This document shows, piece by piece, positions 32,224 to 42,373 of a stretch of 48,125 bases of DNA; positions within the stretch are counted from its first letter, which is position 1, and every line of letters begins with the position of its first letter. A program made the translations under genes and the position numbers. Source of the DNA: Chromera velia (Eukaryota > Sar > Chromeraceae); assembly GCA_018398765.1 (NCBI GenBank), contig JAHBMJ010005491.1, forward strand, positions 22,501 through 70,625. The letters run 5' to 3'. Under the pieces are notes generated by a model. It was not told the DNA's origin, made no database searches, and saw nothing but the letters and a program-made list of their open reading frames with translations.

Positions 32224-33524
32224 TTCCAGGAGCTTGTTGCTGCAATGTCTACACAAGAGGAGGGACATAGATGAGGCAGGCTGAAGCGAAACGCTTCAGA
32301 CTCGGGCTCGTCCGTTATCTCAGTTCCCGATGGAGATGATAGGCCCGGGGGAGACGGAAAGAAAGAACGAATTCGAGTGTCGAACCCTACCTCAAAGAAA
32401 AGCCAAAAGAAAGAGAAGGTCACAGATACCAAGGAAGGAGATCCTAAGAAGAGAGAGAAAGCAGAAACGCGTGCAGGGAAGGGTGACCGTGACAGAGGGA
32501 AAGAGAAGAATGAGAAGAAAAAGGAGAAAAAAGATACACAGAGAACTTGAACCTCCTGAGGAGACGCCAACGAGGACCCAACGAGGCATCCCAGCGTTTC
32601 AGCAAATATATGGAGGAAGTTGCAGAGAGGAAGGATGCACTCGAGATGGGAAACCTCTTCTTCTTGATGACAAGGTGGGCAGAACGGTCTTTCAGTCATC
32701 GCTTTCTGACTTGCTTCCTTTGTTTTTCGTCTCTTTTGTATCATCTTCACCTCCGGTAATCATTTTCACAGGTTAAAATAATGATGATTCGACTGAATAA
32801 TCATTATTTCACTGGAGACAACACAGTGGCACAACCAATCATGGTCCATGCTGGGCTTGATGAGACTTAGTGATGAAGAGTCTTTGCTCTCCCTCTTTCT
32901 GTGCAGGGGTGATGTGACGAGGGCAGATCCCGCCTTCTTTTCGGGGGGGCGACTGGTGAGAGAGTGCCTCGAGGAACCCTGGGCCTTCCAGCGTGGGAAC
33001 AGCAAGGAGGGGAGATGGAAAATCCTCGAATCCTACATTATGCAGGCAGCGGGGCAGAAGACCACTGTAGACAACAACAACATGCTGACTCGTCTGTTCA
33101 ACGTCATCCACGGCGTCTTTTGGCAGACCTTCAAGAACGATATCCCATCTGGCCTGGTCGACTACAAGGCCGACAAGAATGTCAAGGGTTTTCTGGACGC
33201 TCTGAAGATCTTCGAGCAGCGTGACGAGTTAGAGTTCTTCGGAGACTTTCGCGAGCTCAAAGAGTCAGTCAGTCCTTCCGTTCCTCCCTCTTTCCTTCCT
33301 CCCGCCTCCTTCCTTCCTTCCCTCCTTCCAGAATCTATCTTCCTTGATGTTCCCCCTCCTTGTCCCCCTCCTATCTTTCGCTCTTTCCTCCTTCCTTTTT
33401 TCCTTCAAGTCAAAAGTCTACACTGGCACATGACCTGCTCTCATTTTCGATCCATGCACTCCGAACTGATCTCTCTGTACAATTGCTCTCGGTTTTCAAG
33501 CTCTCTATCAAAATGAATGAATGA
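32224..33524 (+). pseudogene. Lys/Glu-rich plus helical protein gene, probably broken
   Basis: Four blocks fit one gene. Block A starts after the acceptor TGTTTCCAG (about 32229), includes ATG 32245 (MSTQEEGHR), meets TGA at 32272, and continues SGSSVISVPDGDDRPGGDGK and a Lys/Glu-rich stretch. Block B (to 32674, QRFSKYMEEVAERKDALEMG) is in another frame; one extra A in the A6 run near 32526-32532 would join A and B. Block C (32907-33263; ADPAFFSGGRLVRECLEEPW, then RLFNVIHGVFWQTFKNDIPS) and block D (33410-33524; STLAHDLLSFSIHALRTDLS, stop TGA) join in phase through donors GTGGGC and GTCAGT. The stop and the frameshift suggest decay, although the frameshift could be a sequencing error. I do not recognise the family. 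Confidence 0.5.
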
Positions 33525-34278
33525 ATGAATGAGTGAATGAAGGACGATGATCATCACATCTCTTCTCTTTTTTTGTCTGCAATCCCACAGAATTCAATTC
33601 ATTCCCCGCAGTTTTCTTTCCCCACCCAATGGTGTTTCACGCATAGAAAAAATAATCGCATTCTTTCACTACATTCTTTTATATCTTTGCTGACTTTGTG
33701 TTCTATGCACCTGCCAATGCTGCCACGCATTATCATTTGGACCCAATGGCATGCATGGCTTTCGAGAAGAGCTGCGACTAGCAGGCCACTGGCAGTGGGC
33801 TGAGCTTGCAGCTCTCGCTTGAGCCTGATCAGCAGCTTCCATAATCATTAACAACAAAATCATTACTCTCAAGATGGAAGTTCATTCTTTCTCGTAACTT
33901 GAGAACGTTATGCATAATGATTATCAATGTCATTAGTGGAGATTGACATTCATAATCATTACTTACTTTAGCCTAAAATCAATAATGATTATTGGAAAAA
34001 ATGATTTTTTATTGATAATCATTATGCATTTTAAGCTGTAGTCGATAATGATTATTGATGTCAATCTCCACTAATGATATTGATAATCATTATGCAAAAC
34101 GTTCTCGGGTTAACCCACTGATGCAGGTAACTTGCCTAGTTACTTGCCAACGTGCTGAGCGCGGCCACTTGAGACCGGCATCATTCTGGTCGTCTTCTTT
34201 CAATAATTTTTTGTAAATTCACTATATGCATGCAGTGTTATCTGTTTGCAACACCGGCGCCACCGCTTTTCACACTCA
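33525..34278. other. Intergenic region with a large palindrome
   Basis: No gene recognised. ATGA tetramers follow the stop codon (33513-33540). The rest is AT-rich and contains the foldback element 33895-34112. Confidence 0.5.
33895..34112. mobile_element. Near-perfect 218-bp palindrome (foldback MITE)
   Basis: The left arm TAACTTGAGAACGTTATGCA, then TAATGATTATCAATGTCATT, is mirrored by the right arm ending CATTATGCAAAACGTTCTCG followed by GGTTA. The centre is near 33999-34008 (GGAAAAAATGATTTTTTATT). There is no coding capacity. It would form a hairpin of roughly 100 bp, with a few mismatches. Confidence 0.75.
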
Positions 34279-35630
34279 CTAGTCTTCTGATCGCATTAAA
34301 TTTTTCTCAAAGCTGATCCCTTCATCCTTTTCTGTTCGCACTTCAAGACTGGCCGCAAGAGCTGCTAACGTCCCCTGCATCAGACCTCTACACGTGTGTG
34401 CAAAGTCAACCAGGCCCTCTTTGATGACCTCCGCTTGTACATCGTCCCCCTTCTTCCCATCAATTGCCTTCTCAATATTCTCACGTGCAGCTGTGCTCAG
34501 CCCCTTTCTGTTGAGAAATGCTGCAAGGAGACGGTGCTCTCGCATACGTACCAACTCCCTCGCCAGAATCGTTCCAAACCTGCACTTCTTCCCCCAAAAC
34601 CATTCACGCAAGCGGGAGTGCTCACTCAGTAAACCGATCACAAACACCCGCTGAGTTTTCCTAGCACGGCACAAACGGAGCACCCTGCACATCCATTCTC
34701 TGATCATATCCTCACGAACACGTTCAATCCCACTCTCCAGTCCGTGAAACAGAAAAAGTCTCAGTGTTTGCTTGAGAAACAACACGGTCTCACACGGCAA
34801 CCTGCCATTAGTCGGCACAGTCCCCAGCAAAGTGGGCAAGAAAGTTCGGAAAAAGTACTCCGTTGGATCCCACCCAGACACCAAAAGCGGCCGCACTAAA
34901 CACCTGCGGATCTTCTTTTTGTAACTCAGACACGAGTACACAGGGCTGGGTGCACTCGGCCCCGGATGCTAAAAGTAACTCCGTTCAAATTGTCGAAAAC
35001 ATCCCCAGTAGCTGCTCTCAAACTTTAAATTGAAGGAAGGGGGCTTCGGAGAACAGACCGCAAGGGCAGTCAAGCCCATCTCAGGCAGATATAACGTATC
35101 CCCCCTCCTGTATAAAGTCAAATGCCCCTCCCCCAACCCATTGTGTTCCTTCCCAAAATCCAAATCTAACAAAATCAGCTCCTTGCAGATACGGGCCCAC
35201 CAGAGACCCTCCATATTCACAGAGGGCCGCAGAATCGTAAACAGACTGAAGACATCGCGCCTGTCTGACATGTCCCAACGCCATCCTCGGACCTTCCCCA
35301 CCGACGCGCCGCCACCTGCAGAGGCACAGCCCCTGATGAGATCCCGCACCTCCTCAAACAGCTGTTTCGTTTGGACCTCCCCCCAACTGAAGGGCTCCTG
35401 CAGTCGCAAACTCAAAGACATCCGTGGGAGCGCATACATACTCTCTCCAATGGACTCTCTCTCTCTTTCTTTCTGTCTCTTTCGGCCCCCCCTCTCTCTC
35501 TCACACACACATAAATAGATAGACAGACAAACTATATGGTTTCTTTCTTTTTCCTTTCATCCACTCATTTATTCACGAAACAGACAGGCGGACACTTACA
35601 CGCGTGCGTGCGCAAGCATACACATACACA

Positions 35631-35670
<40 letters not shown>

Positions 35671-36310
35671 CGCGCGCGCGCGTGCGCGCATACGCATATA
35701 TGCACGCACCCACACACGCGGAACGTGTTGGTATGTATTACATGTTGAGAAGACCACGACTCATAGTGGAATGATTCGCTTTCCATTATGCCGGGTCCTA
35801 GAAACTCAGGTGAGGCCATACTCAGTCACGGGAGAGAAAGTTGTCCCGGTGGCCAATTACGATCCGAAATCTTTTGTGTCATTCTTGCATGCTTCCTGCT
35901 GAAGTTGAATGATACAAGATCTTCCATCGAGTAACTGTGTAGTTGGAAAAATCAGCTGAGATCGCAATTCAGCCTTTCTCCATCACACAAGCACAAACAC
36001 AAACCTCCTCGGATATCCAGCCATATGAAGGCGCTCTGGGAATTCTTCTTATGAGGTCCCTGTCCAAGTCTTCCCGGCGGCTCCTCTCCGTCTAAGCCCT
36101 TCTAAGCTTATGTTCCCGTCTCTGCTCGAGCAGCACTGCCGTCTCCGAGGACCACCGCACCCTCTCTTCCTCGTCAATCGTGTCCAGTCGTTTTGAGCAC
36201 TGTCTCGCCCACAAAGAGCTCACAACCCGCAGTCTGTGGAGACTCTTCTCGCCAAAAAATCTCAAGACGCACCCCACCGCAGCTGTGCTGGGTGGAAGTG
36301 GTGAGGACAT
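34279..36310 (-). pseudogene. F-box-like protein gene with three premature stops
   Basis: Exon 1 (36310-36005) starts MSSPLPPSTAAVGCVLRFFG and continues KSLHRLRVVSSLWARQC, which fits an F-box (the Skp1-binding helix set of SCF ubiquitin ligases). It is cut by TAG at 36094-36092 and then reads TERSRREDLDRDLIRRIPRA. Exon 2 (35934-35822) joins in phase and is cut by TAA at 35859-35857. Exon 3 (about 35466-34279) carries MSLSLRLQEPFSWGEVQ and GLWWARICKELILLDLDFGK, is cut by TAG at 34971-34969, and continues YSCLSYKKKIRRCLV to the end TGA/TAG region at 34279. Together they would give about 530 aa. Each stop replaces a codon where Gln would fit. The C-terminal part has no recognisable repeat. Confidence 0.5.
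35620..35715 (+). repeat. CA/CG compound microsatellite
   Basis: A CA run (about 35622-35669) followed by GCGCGCGCGCGTGCGCGC and more CA. The CG part could adopt Z-DNA. It lies in the predicted intron between exons 2 and 3 of the F-box-like pseudogene. Confidence 0.9.
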
Positions 36311-36588
36311 GATACACAGTCTCCCTCGGAAGTTTCCCTCGTTCGCTTTGCGAAAATAAGTGAGAGCACTCAATGCCCTTTTGAAGCAGAGTCACAGCTT
36401 TATGGAGGGTTCACAGTGGTTCACACAACCGGGCATGGAAGCAATGACTGCAGGAAATGCATTCTACATTCCCCGTATATATAAGCGGCATATATATCGT
36501 GGGCCAAGAGCCACGATATAGAGCCACGTACGGGACTTTATAACATTATTGACGCACGCAAGTCTTATTATCACAGACAATGAGGATG
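36311..36588. other. Spacer between F-box-like pseudogene and repeat locus
   Basis: No gene. It contains the near-palindrome GGCATATATATCGTGGGCC near 36488 and, at about 36567-36588, a match to the outer end of the 12-kb MITE. Confidence 0.4.
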
Positions 36589-36698
36589 TGTGAATTCTCG
36601 CGGAGCCATACCAAAACAGACAACGGAGCGAGAATACAGGTTCAGCTGGAACTAAGCGCTGCAACGTGGTAAGAGTGCAAGCCGCTGGGGCATTTGAT
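36589..36698 (+). repeat. Repeat module a (left half of a split repeat)
   Basis: 110 bp, from TGTGAATTCTCGCGGAGCC to GGGGCATTTGAT, matching 46291-46400 with few differences. Here it is followed by an insertion; at 46.3 kb it runs straight into module d. Confidence 0.9.
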
Positions 36699-38239
36699 GA
36701 GTTAGCGTTAGCAGGCTCTGCGTACAAAAGCCGGTGTTCCTCGTCAGGCTCAGCGAGTCGGCCGATTCCATGGGCTTAGGGCCCAAAGACCGGCCCGGCC
36801 CGAATTTATCCCGACGCGGCTTCAAAAAGCGGTGAGACGGGAATTTCAATCAAAAGCTGGAGAAAGCAGTTAAGTTATACTTAACTAGCCAAGACCTCCA
36901 CCTCTCGCTCTCATCGCGACGGACTTGATTCTTAAATCGAGATCCTTTTTTGTTAGAGAGAAACATTCTCTCCCTCCAGTCAGGTCAGAGACTTTGTCGA
37001 AGAAGCCTTACGTAGAGGAGGATAACGCGCCTTCCTTTCGTTCAGGTCTATCGATAAAGATAGAAGAGAGCACCCTACATACTTCTCAGAAGCTCTGCAG
37101 GGATTCCATTTGCTTATGCAGGCAAAGCCCCAGAAAGAGTCAGATAGATAACAGTTTTGATCAAATACAGTCAATTAAAGTAGACACTATTACACTCTCT
37201 CTCAAGAGAGCACCATTATATCCCACATGTATTTTAGAACAATACGGTTTAAGCGTTCTTAAATGCTATGGTCTATATACTAGACTTATGAGCTGTTCAG
37301 TAGTAGTCCCAGACTATATATGGGCCAGACTTGTTCTCTTGCTAGACGCCAGTACCACTGTGCCATACATTAAGCCCTCTTATGCCCAGAGACTTTTCAT
37401 AGGTATATGGAGGCCTCGCTGATAACGAGTATTTGGGGGGTTGCAATTCAAGTCGTCCAAATATATAAGCGTATCGCAAAACGATCCGTGTTATATCGGT
37501 CTGACTAGTCCCGCTTGCGTGCTAGTGAGCCTTAAATAGCTCCCGAGCCGCAGTCACCACATCCGACAGCAAGGGCCTCCGATATACCCGAGCCTAGCGG
37601 CTATCTGCGATATAGCAGCCTGCGAGGAATGAGTTGGCGTTAGCAGGCTCTGCGTACGAAAGCCGGTGTTCCTCGTCAGGCTCAGTGAGTCGGCCGATTC
37701 CGTGGGCTTAGGGCCCAAAGACCGGCCCGGCCCGAATTTATCTCGACGCAGCTTCAAAAAGCGGCGAGACGGGAATAAATTCGACCTCTCGATTGACCGA
37801 TTCAATCAAAAGCTGGAGAAAGCAGTTAAGTTGTACTTAACTAGCCAAAAACTCCACCTCTCACTCTTATCGCGACAGACTTGATTCTTAAATCGAGATC
37901 CTTTTTTGTTTGCCCTCCCTCCCACCTCTTTTCCCCCCTTTTAGTCGTGGGCAGCCACACATACACCCCACTCACCCATCCGGCAGACTAGATCTGTCCG
38001 CACGGGTTGATCACGGTGGTGGCATTAGCTACAACTTTCTCATGGGGGGTTGCGGTTCAAGTCGTCTGAATATATAAGCGTATCGCAAAATGATCCGTGT
38101 TATATCGGTCTGACTAGTCCCGCTTGCGTGCTAGTAAGCCTTAAATGGCTCCCGAGCCGCAGTCACCATATCCGACAGCAAGGGCCTCCAATATACCCGA
38201 GCTTAGCGGCTATCTGCGATATAGCAGCCTGCGAGGAAT
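36699..38239 (+). mobile_element. 1541-bp insertion made of two tandem b-m-c units
   Basis: The segment separates modules a and d, which are contiguous at 46291-46682. Unit 1 (36699-37630) and unit 2 (37631-38239) share a left block b of about 250-275 bp (GAGTTAGCGTTAGCAGGCTC to GAGATCCTTTTTTGTT) and a right block c of about 200 bp (GGGGGGTTGCAATTCAAGTC to CTGCGAGGAAT). Their middles are unrelated: about 470 bp in unit 1 and about 130 bp in unit 2. Block b of unit 2 has about 26 extra bases. Open frames inside (for example 36925-37422) show no recognisable domain. No clear target duplication is seen beyond a shared AT. The element type is unknown; tandem solo-LTR-like or foldback units are possible. 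Confidence 0.65.
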
Positions 38240-38521
38240 AAAAGTATAGAGAAGGGCGTCGCCCAAACGCGTGGCGCCGCATGAGAAATTCGCTTTTATA
38301 GACATCCCGGAAAAAAGTAGAACACGAGACGGTGGACAGAATATAAAACGGCTCCCGAAACAAGAACGCTATGAGAAGCAGAAACAGTAGATAAAAGAAT
38401 ACGTCTAAGTCTGTCAGAGGCTGGGACCGAGCCATATCGAAGACGGCGCAATTGACAGTGCGTCAGGCATGGTGGCTTGAGGCCCAAGGGGGTAAAACTA
38501 TCGGGGTAGACAGAAGAACGC
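38240..38521 (+). repeat. Repeat module d (right half of a split repeat)
   Basis: 282 bp, from AAAAGTATAGAGAAGGGCG to AGACAGAAGAACGC, matching 46401-46682 base for base in length with scattered substitutions. Confidence 0.9.
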
Positions 38522-39144
38522 TTGCAGTTCGTGAACATGGTCCAGTCCAGAATGAAAGAAATGAGAAGCGCGGTGAGCCGTCGTTGACGTGCCCGCTCTC
38601 ACCAAGCAGGGTCTGCCGCCGCTGGCGGAGCGAGGTGGAGCCTAGAGGGGCAGCAGTCCGTTACCAAGAAGGGGGAAAGCCGTTGCAACGTTGTTTTATG
38701 GTTTGGAAACGACGGAAGACTCAAATGGACTGCGAGACGCCGTGGGCGTGATTTCTTCCTGTTCGGTTCATGCCACATGTTGGCGTCGTAGCCTTAGGCC
38801 GAATGAAACTGGAGGGCAGAGTCTGCCACGCACAGTTGAAAGAAAGGCCTACAGTTGGCGAGAGCTGCAAAGCAGCTAGAAGGTTGCCAGAAGGGGAATG
38901 TCCAGCAGAGACGGCGGTTATAAAGCAACGCGTGGTGCCAAGACCGGAGCAGAATAGTGCACCCGCAGAGCGAAGGTAGCCAGCTGCTGGGTCAGTAGCG
39001 ACACAGGGCGACTTGATTGAGGCACAGAGAGAGGCCGAGGTTAGCAAACAAGGGGAGTCGTACGCAAAGGGCGTTAAGTGGCCGTATGTGGCGTTGTTCC
39101 CCCCGAGCTCAGTGAGGCTCCAGGAACCTGCGAAGCAGTAGTGA
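38522..39144. other. Unassigned sequence before the satellite array
   Basis: GC-rich, with short open frames on both strands but no recognisable protein. It could be the remaining part of the repeat family that contains module d. Confidence 0.4.
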
Positions 39145-39532
39145 CTTGCGTCAGCAGGATGAGAGGTCATGCAGTCTATGAGTGGTGTTTTCAGTTGGTG
39201 TAGCGTGCTGTTTCATCGGTCGGATGAGTGCCCGTGCAGTCCGGGAGTGTCTGGGAGTGCCGCGGTTAGTAGGATTGGCTATGTGTGTCATCTGTAGGAT
39301 GAGTGTTCGTACGGTGCCCTCTATCGGAGTGACTTTTTGTCTCATCTGTGGGATGAATGTATTTGCAGTCTGTCAGGGCTGTTCTCAGTGGTTTTGGCAT
39401 GTTTTTTCATCTGTGTGAGCGCCATTTACACAGACTGTGAGTCCTACATTCAGCTGGTTTGACTCGTTGTCTCATCTGTCAGACGAGTGTTCATGCAGTT
39501 GATGAGTGTTGCTCTCAGTTAACTTGGCCTGT
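39145..39532 (+). repeat. 65-bp satellite, first segment
   Basis: About six degenerate tandem units with the core CAGTTGGTTTGGCTTGTTGT then CTCATCTGTCGGATGAGTGT. It is cut off by the LTR element at 39533 and resumes in phase at 41292. Confidence 0.85.
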
Positions 39533-39920
39533 TGTGAGAAGTTCGGTCCTGGTGGGTCTGATATCTCAGTGTCTCGCCGCCTCACGCAATCGCGCAGCCT
39601 TGTGTCAGACACAGATTGAGGCGCACACAAGCTGACGTGCGCAGCACGCAATACATGCATTAGGATTAAGTTGCTCTGTATATATGTATCGTTGATCAAA
39701 TCTGGTTGGAGAGAGACAGACAGACAGGTGGAAAGGGCCGAACAGTACTATCTAGATGCTGTGTGGTAGGTCCATGATGTTTGTGACTTTGTAGGGAGTG
39801 AGTGACTACGTATAGAGAAGGACTCTTGAGAGATCTATGTTTGTGTCGCGTAGATGTTTTCATATCGTAGTAGCTCGATCTTCTAGCTTCACTCTATTAG
39901 ACAGGACCAAAGTTTCCAGT
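39533..39920 (+). repeat. Left LTR
   Basis: 388 bp, direct copy of 40904-41291, including the shared segment CCGAACAGTACTAT and TAGAGAAGGACTCTTGAGAG. Confidence 0.88.
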
Positions 39921-40903
39921 AGTGCTCACTGCGTCGGGCTTGGACCGTTTGCCTTCAGTTGTTGGACTGATTGCTCGAGCCAGCTGAGCAGGGAGAGGAA
40001 AAAGCAAGTCTGGCAAGATGTATGCATGAGAGAAGGAGAGAGAGACTTCACGCACCGGAAGAAGCACATGACGGAGATCTTCGACGACCCCTACGGCTGT
40101 CACCATCACAGAATCTGACGAGAGGAAAGAAAAAGAAAGAAAGAAGGAAGAAGAAGTAGAAGAAGAAAGAGAGTAAGAGAAAGAAAACAAAAGAAAAGAA
40201 AGATGGGACAGGCAGTCGTATAAGAAGATCCACATGCATGCAGATGAAGGCAGAGACGGAAGAAGCGGTGAAGTCAACAGCAGAGGAGCAGCAGAAGACA
40301 GAGCCCACCTAGAAGAAGCAGACACAGTCTGAGCAAGATGAGCAGCAACAGAGGACAGATGTTTGTGAGGCAGCCTGGTTGAGACGGGGTGAGATGGGCA
40401 GATTCAGTGTGGCTGGAAAGGAGTGAACACGGCCAGTCACCTGTAGCCACCGACGGAAGTGAACGAAAGGGGAACAGGTCTTGCCACTGCCGACGGAAGT
40501 AAACGAAAGGTAAGAAGGCATGGCACAATGGATCTCCAGATTACTGGTGCTTACCAGATGTCAGAGCGAATGTTTGAAGACTGAAGAAACAAGGGGTGAG
40601 GCTTATAGTCTCCACTACAGTGACTGTCGGCTAGGAAAGGGGGTGTCCAGGAAGAGACGGGCTCTGCTCTTACGTACACTGATGCTGACTTGAGACGGCA
40701 AAATCAAATAGAGAGACAAAAGAGACAAATGTGGGGAAGAAAGAGAAAATGAGAAAGAAAGTAGAGGAGAAGAAGAGGACAGTTCTGGCAGGGTGGAGTG
40801 ATTGAGAAGTTCATGAGTAAGGGGATAAAAACACAAGAAGGAGGATAAATTAAAAACAAAAGAAGAGAGGGAGGTCAGTGATGAGTCGTCGGGACAGGGG
40901 GTG

Positions 40904-41291
40904 TGTGAGAAGTTCAGTCCTGGTGGGTCTAATATCTCAGTGTCCCGCCGCCTCACGCAATTGCACAGCCTTGTGTCAGACACAGATTGAGGTGCACACG
41001 AGCTGACGCACATAGCATATAATACATGCATTGGGATTAAATTGCTTTGTATATATGTATCGCTGATTAAATCTGGTTGGAGAGAGACAGACAGGCAGAT
41101 GGAAAGGGCCGAACAGTACTATTTAGATGCTGTGTGGTAGGTCCATGATGTTTGTGACTTCGTAGGGAGTGAGTGACTATGTATAGAGAAGGACTCTTGA
41201 GAGATCTGTGTTCGTGTCGTATAGATGTTTTCATATCACAGTAGCTCGATCTTCTAGCTTTACTCTATTAGACAGGACCAAAGTTCCCAGT
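40904..41291 (+). repeat. Right LTR
   Basis: 388 bp, preceded by a polypurine-like tract and followed by the CCTGT target duplication. Confidence 0.88.
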
Positions 41292-42373
41292 CCTGTTGAC
41301 AATGTCTTATCTGTTAGATGAGGGATCGTGTAGTGTGCTAGGTAGTCTGTTAGGGTTGCTCTCAAACGTACAGAATGCCAAGGCTTTGTTGTTCTATCTG
41401 TTGGGTGAGAGTCCGTGCAGTCTGTGGGTGCTGTTTTCAGTTAGTTTGGCTTGGTGTGTCATCTGTTGGAAGGGCGCTCATGCAGTCTGTGAGTGCTGAG
41501 TCATTTGGTTTAGCTTGTTGTCTCATCCGTCAGATGGGAACTCGTGCAGTCAGTGAGAGCTGCTCTCAGTTGGAGGGGCTTGTTGTCGTATTTATCATAC
41601 AAGAGTTCGTACAAGCTGTGAGTGCTGCTTCGCTTGGATTGGCTTTCTGTCCCATCCGTCAGATAAGAATTCGTGGAGGCCGTAAGTGCTGTATACAGTT
41701 GGATTGGCTTTGGTCTCATCGGTCGGATGAGTGTTCGTACAGGCCGGGAGTGCCGCTTTCAATTGGATTGGCCTTTGTCTCATCCATTGAGTGAGTGTTT
41801 GGGCAGTCCATTAGGGCTGCTGTCAGCAAGGTCGGCTTGTGATGTCAGGTGTCGGATAAGGGATCGTGCAGTCTGTGGGTGCTGCTTTCAGTCGATGTGG
41901 CTTTCTCTGTCATCTGGAGGATGAGTGTTTGTACAGACTGAGTATGTTAGGGCTGCCCTCAGTTGGTTTAGCTTTGTGTCTCATCTGTCAAATGAAGGTC
42001 TGTGTAGTTTCAGACTGTCAGGGCTGCCCTTAGTTGGGTTGGCTTATTCTCTGACCTGCAGGGTGTTCGTGCAGTTGGTGAGGGCTAGCTATGTTCAGTT
42101 GGGTCAGCTTGTTGTCTCATCTGTTGGATGAGTGCTCGTGCAGTCCGACGGCGTGAGTGCGGCTTTCAGTTGGATTAGCTTTTGTCTCATCCGTCGGGTG
42201 AGTGTTCATACAGAGGTTAATCACCGCTTTCAGTCGTTGTGGCTTTTTTTCCGATCTGTATAATGGGTATTTATGTAGACTGTGAGTGCTGCTGTCAGCT
42301 GGTTTGACTCATTGTCACACCTGTCAGAAGGGGCCCGGTGTGTGTACGGTCTCCAAGGGCTGCTATCAGTTGG
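41292..42373 (+). repeat. 65-bp satellite, second segment
   Basis: About 16 degenerate units continuing the array after the LTR element. The boundary with the 9-bp block falls within one unit, after CAGTTGGT. Confidence 0.85.

Larger units (their letters stand above)
39533..41291 (+). mobile_element. Small non-autonomous LTR retrotransposon (TRIM-like)
   Basis: Two direct LTRs of 388 bp (39533-39920 and 40904-41291) flank 983 bp of internal DNA. The LTRs start TGTGAGAAGTTC and end CCAAAGTTYCCAGT. The element is flanked by a 5-bp duplication CCTGT (39528-39532 and 41292-41296). A purine stretch GGGACAGGGGGTG directly precedes the right LTR, as a polypurine tract should. The inside has no gag, protease, RT or integrase, only short frames and a duplicated motif CCGACGGAAGTRAACGAAAG near 40450-40510. 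No clear tRNA primer site was found. The two LTRs differ at roughly one base in fifteen, so the insertion is not recent. Confidence 0.85.
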
